DNA of 64,000 nt from Plasmodiophora brassicae. Its lineage: Eukaryota > Endomyxa: Phytomyxea > Phytomyxea > Plasmodiophorida. The notes beneath the pieces were generated by a model, which was given only the letters and a program-made list of their open reading frames with translations, did no database searches and was not told the DNA's origin. The stretch is from NCBI GenBank assembly GCA_036867785.1, contig CP145418.1, positions 496,001 to 560,000 of the forward strand, given 5' to 3'. Made by a program: the position numbers and the translations under genes. This document shows, in pieces, positions 31,557 to 42,101 of the stretch. Position 1 is the first letter of the stretch. Every line of letters begins with the position of its first letter.

Positions 31557-34500
31557 ATGGTTGCCGGCATGCGTCGCATGATGTGCGTTTCAAGCGGCGG
31601 GCATGCTTCGTGTCAAGCTGTCCGGGGATGTTGCCACTATCCAAGTGGGCTGCGGTACAACGTGCGCCCGTTGTCGTCTGCCGACGTGCAACCCGTCCAT
31701 TGCATTGCAAGGCGAATCTCGCGACCATCCGATGAATTTATCGCCTTCATGGGACGCCCGTCGATTCCATTTGGTATCCGAGCGTTGAGGCAGGAAACCG
31801 ATCCCAGTCGCGCCTGGTCCATATTCGATCGTGTTCTCTCGTTGAGCATCTGGGCGGACACCCCGTTCTACACGTCCATGATGTCATTCTGCAAACGCCA
31901 TCTGCCTTCCAAAGCGCCCGAAGTGCTCAGCGCCGCTGTATCTCGGGGCGTTCGCATCACCGAATCATTGTTCTGCACCTTTCTTGGGGCGTGTCAGAAC
32001 GCTACCCCAGCCATGGTGTCCGAGGCCCTCGAGTGGTATTCGAAACCATCAACCCCACGTTCACATAATGTCATCTTTGGTGTCGCCAACCTGTGCCGAG
32101 TATCCAAGCACCCGGGTCTAGCCCTGTTCCTTGTCAAGGACATCGTCGACCACAATGTGCCCTTCACTGACCAGTTGGTATCCATCCTAGCGGCGTGCTG
32201 TTCTGAATCCAAGGGGCCCATCGCTGCGTGCACTGCACAGCAACTGCTCGACCGCATGCAATCCGGACAGATATCACGACACTCGCTGATGCCAACGTAT
32301 GCCAACCTGCTGACGACGCTGCTCGCCGAGGACTTGCTGAAGTCCGCGCTGGCAGTGTTCCCATTGATGAAATTGAACGGCGTCCTGCCCTCGGAATCGA
32401 TGTGTGCCAATACGATCATTGCCCTCTTGAAGAAGGGTCGCACTCACGATGCGTTGAATGTGTTCCAAACGATGGTGGACCAGAGTCTGAGAGTCAACGC
32501 TCGCGTCTTCGTTACGCTCGTTGCTGCTTGCGGCCGATCGGGCAAAGATTCTGCTGTCCAAACCTTGTACACGTACGCGACTTCTAAAAACCTTATAGCC
32601 GACGATTTCGTTGCTTCTGCTTTCATCTCGGCCTACGACCATTGCGGAAAACTCGACTTGGCGGAAGAGGTGTTTCGGTCTCGAGGCGTTCCCGATTTGA
32701 TCACGTCCAGTGCCATGATCGCTGCATACTACCACCATGTCAGGCTGCCTAATGCCATCGGCGTTTTCGAACGTGTGAAGGCCAACGGTTTGCAGATATC
32801 CCTGGAGGTTTACACGAATGCGCTGTCTGTGTTTATCAAGGCCGACCGGGTGGCCGATGCAATGAACTTGTTCAACGAGATGACCAGCAAGAACGTCCGG
32901 GTGGGCATTCCAGCGCTCGCTAGTCTCATCGCCGCCTGTGGACGATCGTCGAACCTGGACTCGGTCCAATCCCTCTACCGGCATGCAGAGAACAGGGCGC
33001 TGGTTCTCGATGATGTCATCGCCAGTGCGTTCATCTTCGCGTTTGACCACTGCAGTGATGTCGCATGCGCCGAAAGAGTGTTTCAAGTGCGACAGCAGGT
33101 TTCGACTCCCCACGTGGTCACCTTCAGTTCAATGATTGCCGCGTACAATCACCACAACATGCACGCTAAGGCCCTCGAGACGTTCGATAACCTTGAGGTA
33201 GCTGGCTTATCGACATCGGTCCCCGTTTTCTGTAGTATCGCCGCTGTCTTTGTCAAAGTCGGACGTGTGCTGGACGCGTTGCGCTTGTACGAGCGCGTGC
33301 AAGGCGACATGTCCCGTTCTCGTGCGGTGATGTTCGCCAGTCTTGTCGGTGCTTGTGGACGATACGCTGATCTGCCGGCCGTGCAAACCGTTCACCAATT
33401 CGCCGAGCAGGATTCGGGATTGCTGTTGAAGGACGACGCAGTCGTCGGTGCATTCGTCTTGGCCTACGGGTCCTGGGGCGACCTCGATACTGCTATGCGC
33501 CTGTTCAACGGCCTCGATGTAGGCCAGTATCCATTGACCAAGAACGCCATGGTGACCTCCTACGCCCGACACGGCATGTTGCCCAATGCGATCGCCGTAT
33601 TCGAGGGCATGCTGTCGTCGTCGGTCCCAATCTCCGGCGGCACGTACGGCACCATGCTATCCGTCTACGGTCGGTCGGATCGCGTTCTCGAAGCGCTCGG
33701 CTTGTTTCGCGCCGTCGTCTCCAGGAGCCTCGTCGTGGACGCCGGTGACATCGCAAGTCTTATTGCCTCCTGCGGCCGTGCGTTTGACGTCCAGGCCATG
33801 GTCCAATTGCATGGCTTCGCGCGGGAACGCAACATGCTGCAGGACCGTCGTGTAATCAGCTCGTTGGTCACTGCCTACTCTGACTGTGGGTGTCTCCCTT
33901 CTGCCGAGGACGTGTTCCGGACGACGGAAGCGCCGTCCACCACCGTCATCAACTCGATGATCGCTGCGTATGCCCAGCACGGCATGCTGCAGCAGGCAAC
34001 GGCCGCGTTCGACACGATGCGGGCGATAAAACGTCGACCGAACGACGAGACGCTACTGGCACTGCTAACGGCCTGCGCTCACGTTGGCGACCTTCCCGCT
34101 GCGAATGCGTTTGTTGCCGAATTCACCCTCCGCTGGCGTGTCGCCATGACCTCGTTGCACGCGAACTGTTTTATCGACCTGTATGGGCGCCTGGGCGACC
34201 TGGACGCCGCTGAACGGCTCGCGTCGTCGCTGTTGATCCCCAGTGCCGCGTCGTGGGCGGCGCTTCTGAATGCATGTCGACGGCATGGCGACCTTGAACG
34301 TGCCGAGCGCGTCGTTGCCCGGATCCAGGCGTTTCCCGACGCCGGCTCCCATCTGGTCTCTGCGTATACGCTCATGGCGGATCTGTACATGAGCGTCGGG
34401 CGGGTCGACGATCACCGTCGAATGCGCGAGGAGATGGGCACCCAGGCGCTAACGCAGGCGCCTGGCCGGGCCACGCTTGCGCTGCCTGATCGGCCCGTCA

Positions 34501-34865
34501 GGCACTTCGCCTCGAATGATCCGATGCGCCTGCCCGATGCTGCGCTGCGAGGCGCGCATGCGCGACTGATCGACACGGCTACTGATGGAGGATACCTCCC
34601 CGATCTGTCTTCCTCCCCGCCGGACGACGATAACGCCCGGCAGTCGGTCCATGGTCATTGCACGAAGGTTGCAGTCGCGTATGCGCTTATGAAGGTGCCG
34701 CCTGGCGAGCCGCTACGGCTGTCCACGACCCGACGCATCTGCCCTGACTGCCACGACTTCCTCCAGCGGATCTCTGCCGTCATGCAGTGCCACGTTTCAG
34801 TTCGCGATCCCGCCCGCCATCATCACTTCCAGGAAGGGCCATGCTCATGCTGCGGCTACTGGTAA
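31557..34865 (+). CDS. pentatricopeptide repeat protein with degenerate DYW domain
   Basis: Intronless, 1102 aa. The Arg-rich N-terminus (MRRMMCVSSGG) suits an organelle presequence. From about residue 80 to 830 run many 31-36-residue PPR motifs (for example VFVTLVAACGRSGKDSAVQTLY) in a PLS-like pattern, then E1/E2-type motifs (DLYGRLGDLDAAERLASSLL, LMADLYMSVGRVDDHRRMRE). A C-terminal DYW-type deaminase domain has the zinc motif ICPDCHDFL and the terminal HHHFQEGPCSCCGYW. Family knowledge: plant DYW-PPR proteins edit organelle C to U. Here the HxE motif reads HCT (34656-34664), so the catalytic glutamate is missing, and the last three residues are GYW. Organelle RNA binding is likely; deaminase activity is doubtful. 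Confidence 0.93.
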   Translation: MVAGMRRMMCVSSGGHASCQAVRGCCHYPSGLRYNVRPLSSADVQPVHCIARRISRPSDEFIAFMGRPSIPFGIRALRQETDPSRAWSIFDRVLSLSIWADTPFYTSMMSFCKRHLPSKAPEVLSAAVSRGVRITESLFCTFLGACQNATPAMVSEALEWYSKPSTPRSHNVIFGVANLCRVSKHPGLALFLVKDIVDHNVPFTDQLVSILAACCSESKGPIAACTAQQLLDRMQSGQISRHSLMPTYANLLTTLLAEDLLKSALAVFPLMKLNGVLPSESMCANTIIALLKKGRTHDALNVFQTMVDQSLRVNARVFVTLVAACGRSGKDSAVQTLYTYATSKNLIADDFVASAFISAYDHCGKLDLAEEVFRSRGVPDLITSSAMIAAYYHHVRLPNAIGVFERVKANGLQISLEVYTNALSVFIKADRVADAMNLFNEMTSKNVRVGIPALASLIAACGRSSNLDSVQSLYRHAENRALVLDDVIASAFIFAFDHCSDVACAERVFQVRQQVSTPHVVTFSSMIAAYNHHNMHAKALETFDNLEVAGLSTSVPVFCSIAAVFVKVGRVLDALRLYERVQGDMSRSRAVMFASLVGACGRYADLPAVQTVHQFAEQDSGLLLKDDAVVGAFVLAYGSWGDLDTAMRLFNGLDVGQYPLTKNAMVTSYARHGMLPNAIAVFEGMLSSSVPISGGTYGTMLSVYGRSDRVLEALGLFRAVVSRSLVVDAGDIASLIASCGRAFDVQAMVQLHGFARERNMLQDRRVISSLVTAYSDCGCLPSAEDVFRTTEAPSTTVINSMIAAYAQHGMLQQATAAFDTMRAIKRRPNDETLLALLTACAHVGDLPAANAFVAEFTLRWRVAMTSLHANCFIDLYGRLGDLDAAERLASSLLIPSAASWAALLNACRRHGDLERAERVVARIQAFPDAGSHLVSAYTLMADLYMSVGRVDDHRRMREEMGTQALTQAPGRATLALPDRPVRHFASNDPMRLPDAALRGAHARLIDTATDGGYLPDLSSSPPDDDNARQSVHGHCTKVAVAYALMKVPPGEPLRLSTTRRICPDCHDFLQRISAVMQCHVSVRDPARHHHFQEGPCSCCGYW

Positions 34866-35017
34866 CCGCGACCGCGGACGTGTTCGTCGCGAGGCACGCA
34901 CTGCTGCGACCATTATGGGTGAATCACGTCTGCCGGTGACGTTACCGTCGGTGTGAACAGAGCGGGTTGCTCCTCTCCCTGACTGTTGCTGGGTCAGACT
35001 CCCGCGTAGCGAGTGTC

Positions 35018-36820
35018 ATGGGCGTAGATGCGGCATACGATGGCACCGGCAAGGCGGCGAGCAGGCCACTCGGGTCCATGGCCATCGGCCTGGCCGTCGC
35101 TGCCTCGATCGGCCTGTTCGGGATGGCGGCCACGATACGCGCCCGGCTGTCGATTGCCGACCTCGTGCCGGTGTGGACGCTACAGGCCACCGCACCTTGG
35201 GTGCTCGCGTTCGTGATCGCCAGCGTGCTGCTGGCTGTCACCTTCCAGCAACGACGCTTCCGGCTGCCCAAGGTATTCGGCGGGGGCGGCGACGACGACG
35301 ACGGCCCACAGCGGTGGCTGACGCGGACGCTGTTTCGAGTGGATGGCAGCGCGCCGGAACACACCCTATCGGCAACGGCTCGCGAGCTGGTATCGGTGGT
35401 GGCTCCTGTCGGGACCCGCTGGGTGTTCGGCAAGGCGTGCCGATCCGGGGCCACTGGGTGGATCCCTCAGTCGGCGCTGGAAAGCGTCGACAACGACAAG
35501 GCGCCTGACATCGAACGCGAACGCCTGCGTGTGCAATTTCGGGACGATCATTTCCCCGATTCGTCCACGCCGGCGCCGTTGCCGCTGGCAACCGGCATCA
35601 TCTGGTGCGTCATCGTCATCAACCCCGACCGGCGGATCGCGTCGGGCGTGTCGTTGGGCGCGTCCAGCGGCCACGTGGCCATCGTGGAGATGAGCCCCGG
35701 GCGGCGATCCGTTCGTGTCGGCGGCCCCGCCCCGGTCGACATTGATGAGCCCAGCAGCGGCACCGTCGACGGCGACACGATTGCGAACCTGTTCGCGTGG
35801 GTGCACACCCGCCTGGAACCGCTGCGCTCCGTCGTGATCATCGAAGGGACTCCCAGCCCCTGCCCCGCCATTTCAGGTACCGTTTATGCGAATCGACAGA
35901 CAGGCAACGGAACCGGTGGCTCACAGCGACAGGTAGGCGAGTGGAACGGCGAGGCGTCGCCGGCGTGGGTGTCGCTGGATATCCTATCGGCGCACCTGCA
36001 GCGCGTTCATCTGCGTTGCGAGATTGCGCTGCTGGTCGTGCATCAGACCACACGTGCAACGCTGCAGACGCTGCACGCGTTGTACAACTGTTGCAGGGTG
36101 CTGGTGGCGCCACAGACCTGCCAGGCTGCATTATCGTCGCCGTCGACGCCACTCGATCTGATTCACACGTTGAGCACGCGACCAGAGGCGGATGCGGAAG
36201 ACTTGGCGGCGACGGTCAGTCGAGGGTCGTCTATGACTGAAATGTACACGCGAGCGTATCCCGAGGTGGCCGTTGCTCTGAAGACGTTCCTGACCGTGAC
36301 GTCATCGGTGCTCAGCCTGGCCGATGACGGCGAGAGGACGGCGCTTCGGGAACACGTGTCACCATGGATCCACGATTCGGATGCCAGCGGCGCGATGATC
36401 GATCGATATGTCGATGTCGTCGGGTTCTGCAGCGCGGTCGTGCGGGTGTTTCCCGAGGTGTCAGAGCTGGGCAGGTTGTTGGACGACCTTGTGACGGCGA
36501 TGGCTGACATGGTGGTCCTCCGGGACCGTACGCAGACGTTCTGCGGCCTGTCGATGTTTATGCCGGTCTGGGCGTCGCCCGTCGATCACGCCCGAATGAG
36601 GATCATGTCCCAGTGGAACACGTACGTCGACGAGATGAAACTGTTCTACGCGTTCTACGACGTTACGCCAAGGCTGCACGCGCGTCTCGACACACCTGGA
36701 AAGAGCATCCAGGGATCAGATGGCAAGCAGCACCGCGCTCGCGATTCGAAAACGGAAGTCGATCCCGCTGAGAAACGATTCCTGCGGCGGAAGAACGGCA
36801 ATCGTGGCATGACTCGATGA
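35018..36820 (+). CDS. membrane protein with SH3-like and clostripain-like regions
   Basis: Intronless, 600 aa from the first ATG (35018). Two membrane helices near the N-terminus (AIGLAVAASIGLFGM and APWVLAFVIASVLLAV) are followed by an SH3-like stretch at about residues 115-155 (ELVSVVAPVGTRWVFGKA ... GWIPQSALE). The rest has the general pattern of a C11 clostripain/caspase-fold peptidase (VVIIEGTPSP, then CEIALLVVHQ, then LSMFMPVWASP with a following W-x11-FY helix). I cannot find the His and Cys of a working dyad in the expected DHG and DACLM positions, so it is either a pseudo-enzyme or a false likeness. It is a confident gene with an unsure family. The region 34866-35017 is intergenic. 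Confidence 0.75.
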   Translation: MGVDAAYDGTGKAASRPLGSMAIGLAVAASIGLFGMAATIRARLSIADLVPVWTLQATAPWVLAFVIASVLLAVTFQQRRFRLPKVFGGGGDDDDGPQRWLTRTLFRVDGSAPEHTLSATARELVSVVAPVGTRWVFGKACRSGATGWIPQSALESVDNDKAPDIERERLRVQFRDDHFPDSSTPAPLPLATGIIWCVIVINPDRRIASGVSLGASSGHVAIVEMSPGRRSVRVGGPAPVDIDEPSSGTVDGDTIANLFAWVHTRLEPLRSVVIIEGTPSPCPAISGTVYANRQTGNGTGGSQRQVGEWNGEASPAWVSLDILSAHLQRVHLRCEIALLVVHQTTRATLQTLHALYNCCRVLVAPQTCQAALSSPSTPLDLIHTLSTRPEADAEDLAATVSRGSSMTEMYTRAYPEVAVALKTFLTVTSSVLSLADDGERTALREHVSPWIHDSDASGAMIDRYVDVVGFCSAVVRVFPEVSELGRLLDDLVTAMADMVVLRDRTQTFCGLSMFMPVWASPVDHARMRIMSQWNTYVDEMKLFYAFYDVTPRLHARLDTPGKSIQGSDGKQHRARDSKTEVDPAEKRFLRRKNGNRGMTR

Positions 36821-36858
36821 AACTCTGGTCGTCCGTACAAATGCATAGCGATAAGTAT

Positions 36859-38500
36859 CTATTGTTTCAGAAGAAAATGGAAAACAACGGCTAGGTCGAG
36901 ACACTTTGCCAGTAAGGCCTCGATCACAGATGAAGGCGCGCCGACGTCTGGGGACATCGACAACGATATCGACCCACCCAGGCCGACTGAAACGCTCAGT
37001 GTCGGGTTCTGAGACGACTTGTTTGATGTCGCGCGGGCCTTGACGAAGAAGGATTCCGCGGAGCACTCGAGGACTTCCAGACACACCGATGGCGCACGAT
37101 GACGAGAGCCGCCCGATCGGCAGCACGAACGGAAGAGCGAATTGAAAACCACCTGGCGCTGAAGAGCCGGTACGACAAGTGCGTCAAGGGAGCCCAGATC
37201 AGTTAGCGTTAGCCGTGTCGCGATGATGCCGCGATCAAGAAGGGCGTTGCCATCGATGGCCGAGCTGACACTCACGCCATCCATCACAGCGAACGCATAC
37301 GTTAGCGCATCTCCAGCAAGCAGGAACTTCAATGAACACCTGTCGACGTCGGCACTGTCAACGTGACGATGACCAGCGATAAGCGATGCTGTAGCCCATG
37401 ACATTGGAACTGGAGGCCTCAACTCGAAATGGAAAGAGAGGGCGCTTGGGTCCCGTTCATCGACGATCTCCGACGCAGAGACAAAGGTTAAGGAATGAGG
37501 TGCGGGTGCCCGGTCAGGAGCATGCGAGCACAAGTCAACCGGCAACTCAGCGTACTGGCAAGAAGGGCCCTCCAGAACTTCGTGCGTCGTGGACGAAGGT
37601 ACGCGCTGGAATTTCTCGCGAATCTGCTCGCGAACTGTATGCGGGTTTGCGGCAGGATTCTTGGCCGACAGCGCTTCCATCTGGATAACGTTTTTCAACT
37701 TGTGACAAAAGTCGTCGACCGACCCATTCTCAAGGCAGTCGGATACGTCACGATCGACCTCATCGTTACTCCATTCGATATCGCCGAACTGGAACGTAAC
37801 AGAGACGGAATCGATCGTGACGTTCGACGCATACGGCACCATGGACGCGTTAACCTCTGCCACCAAACGACGTCAGATATGCGATACCACATGTGTACAC
37901 AGGCTTACCGATGGCGAAACAGGCAAGCTCCCCCTCGGACCCGATGATAATCGTGAGCGATCGCGTCTGATCCCCCGAACCAGTGGGAGTAGAAGCTGGA
38001 AAGCTGGGCTTCTTGACAGGTGGCGCCATCTCAATATCGCAGGACAATCCGCCGCATCGCCCGCATGCCGCCTCCGCCTTTCGTGCAAGCTCGGCAAGCG
38101 GCTCGCACCCTTCTCGACGAGCCTGATCCCGGTCCCGACGCTCACTGATCGACGCCAGGGAGCCATCAATTTCGGAAGTCAGGATATGCAGCTGTCTCCT
38201 CAGCTTGAGAAACCATCGCCAGTCAGCACCCCACACATCAGCTCATTGCCAGCGCCATACCCTGGCGCGCTCCGTCTGCAGACGGCCAGCTCGATCGGCA
38301 GCCGTCCCACGTGGCCCCGTCAAGCACGCTTTCAGCGCGTCCAGCTCGGCGCGCGCCGCCCGCCACGTCTCGTGCAGGCGCGACCCGGGCAGCGTCATCG
38401 GATGGAACGCCGCCGCGCCATCGTCGTCGACGCCTGCGAACGCGTCGCCGACCAGCGCCCGCAACCGGCCCACGCAGTCGCCCGCCGTCCTCGACGCCAT
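36859..38500 (-). CDS. Mediator subunit 1-like protein
   Basis: Three exons, 38500-38261, 38203-37909 and 37856-36859; introns 57 and 52 nt, phases agree; 510 aa. The N-terminal 120 residues are helical (DCVGRLRALVGDAF, LHETWRAARAELDALKACL). The middle is mixed. Near residue 390-430 lies LDALVVPALQRQVVFNSLFRSC, which resembles the conserved MED1 block in which a short loop precedes LRQQ-x-V-N-x-L-x-SC. Mediator subunit 1 links activators to RNA polymerase II in the middle module. Recognition rests mainly on that block and on length, so I leave the symbol blank. Confidence 0.6.
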
Positions 38501-38691
38501 CCCCAGTGCAGTCCTCCCACTCGAGCCTCGGCATTTTGACCCGTGCGACACGCCGACCGCTAAAATGTGTGCGACTCGCGACTGAGAGAACTGCATTCCG
38601 TTCCACGGCGGGGCCTGGGTGGCACCAGGTGGAGCTGCCGCTGGGGCCGCCGCCCCGCCACAATTTTTCGTCGAAGGGTCCGCCCTCGGAG
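38501..38691. promoter_or_regulatory. divergent promoter region
   Basis: The 191-bp gap between the MED1-like start (38500, minus) and the phosphatase start (38692, plus). No specific element is recognised. Confidence 0.4.
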
Positions 38692-39751
38692 ATGGCCGAC
38701 GCAGGCAGTCGCCGATTGGCCATGAGGCGGCGCGTGCAGGCGGCCCTGCTAACGGCGTCGTCGTCTGTCGTGGTGGGTGATCCGACGACCATCCTGCCGC
38801 CCTGGCTGTATCTGGGAGGTGCCCGCCAAGCGCTCGACCTAGAACGCCTGCGGAAGCTCGGGATCACTCATGTGCTGAACGTCGCCGGGGAAGTCGCGTG
38901 CTTTCATGCAGATGCCGGCATTGTGTATGAGGATCTGGGCAAGGCCGTCCGTGATGTGCCGACGTATCCTATATGCCAGCACTTTGGCAAAGCCATCGCA
39001 TTCATCGAGGACGCGAGGTCCTGTGGTGGGCGAGTTCTTGTGCACTGTGCCGCAGGTCCGTTGCAAGCTGGATTTGAACCACCATGGCTGAACCGGTGTC
39101 TATACAGGAGTCAGCCGATCGCCCACGATGGTCATTGCATACCTGATAGAGACATTAGGGTGGTCGTTGTCGTCGTCGTACATCCATTGCAAATCGTTGC
39201 GTCGTGCGGTCGCACCTAATCTTGGGTTCATCCAACAGTTAGTGCGATTTTCGCAAAGCCGTTCTGTACCGAGGCCATGTTGTGCTTCTGCACGGGTTGA
39301 CCTGGGCTCACTACTTGCACTCGTTGAATTTGTTATGCGCGAGAACCGTGTGTCACTGGATTCCATACTCGATCTGAGAGAAGCGTTTCTGAATATTCCT
39401 TCTGAACGTCGTGGGCGATCGCAGCTAACTGATGTTGTCCTGCGCGCCGCCTCTGAGAGGAACATTCAGTTCCGTATCGCGCTTGGTGAGGTTCTACTGG
39501 ACCTGAACCTTCAATCCGTTCTCGAGGACGATGACGTCCTTGAAGTATTTATCAGCGCTTTGAAAGCCATCGAACTAGTACCAGAATCGAAACGTACCAA
39601 CATGTACGACATTTGCAATGTCATCGCTGGTGTCGACCGGGTTGTTCCCCATAGGCGAGGAAGACCGTCTGCCTTCCTTCTTGAGAGCTTGCAAAGAGAA
39701 CTTCAGTGTACATTTTATACCTCATCCAGTCCAACTGATGGGTCAGTTTGA
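38692..39751 (+). CDS. dual-specificity protein phosphatase with helical tail
   Basis: Two exons, 38692-39055 and 39108-39751, with a 52-nt GT-AG intron that splits the active-site loop; 335 aa. The N-terminal 170 residues hold a full DUSP domain: ILPPWLYLGGARQALDLERL, GITHVLNVAGE, then VLVHCAAGVSRSPTMV, which restores the HC-x5-R loop across the intron, and APNLGFIQQLVRF. The general acid Asp precedes it (VRDVPTYP). Family members dephosphorylate Ser/Thr/Tyr on MAP kinases or other targets. The C-terminal 150 residues are helical and unrecognised, ending LLESLQRELQC, faintly like the tail of the RING protein at 30674. The start is the ATG nearest the domain. Confidence 0.9.
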
Positions 39752-39915
39752 GAACCACAAGGCTGTGAAGGGTGATTTGAGGAATGTAAAGAGATAGCTA
39801 TCATCGCCAGTGTCCTAATAGAGTCCCAGTGTTTGAACGATCTTCTCTAGGCTGTATTAAATGGGAAGCCTAAACACTTCGGGTCTGGGGGCACTGTAAT
39901 TGGCGCATTGCCCCG

Positions 39916-40330
39916 ATGGTAACGGGAAAGAAGATCCTGGCCAATGAGCAGCGCCTTGGCGTACTGCAGAGGCCGCTGGAGCGCTCAGTTCGGAAGGAAC
40001 TTCCGAAGGTCTGCCTCAGCGACGTCGCGCAGGAGTCCCGCGTCAGCCCAGTAACCGTTGCATGTATCTGGAAGCGTGCGAAGCTGTGCTGGGATCAAGG
40101 TCGCGTTGCCGCGGATGTGCCACTCAGGCAGGGAGAAAGGCGTGATCGAGAAAACGCTGTGTGCAAAGGCCATGGACGTCCCTCTGCAGCATCGAGCGAG
40201 CCTGAAATCGTTGCCAGTCGCTACCGAGATCCCGGCGACCACTCTGCACACACAACGGGAAACACACGCGCCGGCAAGCGGCAGGGCGTCTTCCGCAGTG
40301 GGTCACGCGGAGACCAACCCATAAGCCGGA
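39916..40330 (+). mobile_element. mariner-type transposase relic (N-terminal HTH region)
   Basis: The plus frame from 39916 reads ILANEQRLGVLQRPLERSV then SDVAQESRVSPVTVACIWKR, the helix-turn-helix of Tc1/mariner transposases of the plant and oomycete type. At about 40100 the frame is lost, and the continuation is found in another frame (LCAKAMDVPLQHRASLKS then LPVATEIPATTLHTQ), which matches the second HTH of the same family. No DDE catalytic core follows, so only a frameshifted fragment remains. Terminal inverted repeats were not found by eye. Confidence 0.7.
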
Positions 40331-41017
40331 CGAGGGCTTACCTTGCTGCTTGTGATCATTGTGCCACGTAAGGGGTGTTGCCAGACGAATGATGTATTCC
40401 CAGACAACTTTATGCATTCCTTTAGCAGACTCTCATGATAAAGCCAGCAATATCCTTGCGTTTCTCAAACTGAACCATCGTTTTGGATTGGAGGAAGTAC
40501 CAGACACCCCTGATCTTTGCACGCCCTTTGCATTCGCTGTTCACAGTTGTGACTTACAGCTCTGGCACGTGCTGGAGAACCGACTGAACGGGTCCGGTAA
40601 CATTCTTAACGTAAACAGTGTGTGTAATGAAACGGGCCCGTCCCACTTGTCGGTTATTCGTTACGGCGATACAGGGCAGCGGCGAACTTCCCGGACGCAG
40701 ACCAGTTGTCGGAATGCATCCTTGGGGCGTACGCGCGCACGGAGGAGTCTTCAATACCGCTGGCCTCCCACATCGTGATCGAAAAGAGCGCGGCGGCGGG
40801 CGGGACGGATGACGATGACGAGTCGCGGCCTCCGCCCCCGCCAGATAGTGTATTTTAAGAACATTTGTTGCGACTTGTCTTATGTAACAGGCCTGACGGT
40901 GGAGGGCCGGTCGAAAGATATGTGACGGCGGGACGTCAGAGCGAATTCGATACGCGTGTTGTATCGTCATTCGTCGGGCGGGTCGGTGCGCGGCGCAGGG
41001 CCTGCACAGCCGGGCAC
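40331..41017. other. intergenic with possible ankyrin-like fragment
   Basis: The plus frame at about 40390-40630 contains TPFAFAVHSCDLQLWHVLENR and NVNSVCNETGPSHLSV, which could be a decayed ankyrin-type repeat, but no start, stop or splice context supports a gene. The rest, together with 39752-39915, shows nothing recognised. The promoter of the SAM gene at 41018 must lie at the right end. Confidence 0.35.
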
Positions 41018-41929
41018 ATGGAGGAGCAGTTCTCTGCGATGCTGGGCGCCTACGACGAGAGCAGATGCATGGGCCCGGTCCCGGCGTCGATCACCGGGTG
41101 CCGCCCGACCCTCCACGAGATCGACATGCCCGACTTCCACGGTATCGAAGCTGGAGTTATCGTTACCGATCGCAAGGTCACCAGAAAGGACACGATGAAG
41201 GTGTACATGCGAGAATATCGGCGCCGTCAAAAATCCGTCCTCGACAATCTTCCCGACAGCCAGAAAGAGATCCTTCTCGAGCAGCAACGGACCCGAGTTC
41301 GCGAACGCGTTCGTCGTCATCGCCAACGCAAGAAGCTCCGTGCGGAAGGCCTGTCTGAAGATGAAGTGGATCGACGTCTGCGTGAAACCGTTCCGACTGT
41401 GCAACAACGCCGAATCAAGCAACCTTCGCTATCGAACTGCCACTCCAATATCCCTTCTCTACAGCAGCACATGGGCAGCATGGATGGGCTTATCGGTGTT
41501 TCCAACTTCAACATTGCTCCCGGACAAGACCCGATGTCGTTCCTGCAGTTGCAACAGAACCTACCTGTGAACAACATCGATTTCGCCATGGGCATGGGCA
41601 TGGCGCCACTATCGCAGCAGGAGACTGACCCCCAAGAGACAGTCGCGCAGCAGCTCAAGAAATCGCATCCTGCGCCAGAATCGCAATACCTTCAGCGGCC
41701 ACCGGGCTCCAATGTCGAAGGCGTCGCGCCACAGTTCTGGAACGCTGCCCAGGTGTCTGTCTTCTTAGAGAATCTCAACGTGGAGAACATCTTTAAGAAC
41801 AACATCGATGGGAGGACATTGCTCGGTCTAACGGCTGAATCGCTGAAGGGTGTTCCTGATCACATCCAGGTCCCCCTCCTCTCCGCTATCGATCAGCTGA
41901 AGAAGTACACGGTCGGCTGGAGCGAATAG
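41018..41929 (+). CDS. basic-motif and SAM-like domain protein, copy 1
   Basis: Intronless, 303 aa from the ATG at 41018 (the longer frame upstream opens with TTG). Near residues 85-125 lies a strongly basic segment, QQRTRVRERVRRHRQRKKLR followed by AEGLSEDEVDRRLRE. The middle is Gln/Met/Pro-rich. The C-terminus is a SAM-like domain (FWNAAQVSVFLENLNVENIF, then IDGRTLLGLTAESLKGV and LLSAIDQLKKY). A paralogue with the same two elements lies at 43139-43738. The layout of basic segment plus Gln-rich linker plus SAM suggests a nuclear regulator, but no DNA-binding family is recognised. It lies 172 bp before PIG-P on the same strand. Confidence 0.82.
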   Translation: MEEQFSAMLGAYDESRCMGPVPASITGCRPTLHEIDMPDFHGIEAGVIVTDRKVTRKDTMKVYMREYRRRQKSVLDNLPDSQKEILLEQQRTRVRERVRRHRQRKKLRAEGLSEDEVDRRLRETVPTVQQRRIKQPSLSNCHSNIPSLQQHMGSMDGLIGVSNFNIAPGQDPMSFLQLQQNLPVNNIDFAMGMGMAPLSQQETDPQETVAQQLKKSHPAPESQYLQRPPGSNVEGVAPQFWNAAQVSVFLENLNVENIFKNNIDGRTLLGLTAESLKGVPDHIQVPLLSAIDQLKKYTVGWSE

Positions 41930-42101
41930 CGGCATACATTCTTGGCCTGTCGGGTTCATTGTACCATATACCTGAGATCCTAGACCATTGTTGCTACTCA
42001 TATCTAACTATTGAATAAACATGCGTCTTGTTGATCGTTTACCGGCCGGGTTTGATGGTCTGGACTGACGAGCGGACAGGAAGGGAGATTGTGCGCCCGC
42101 A

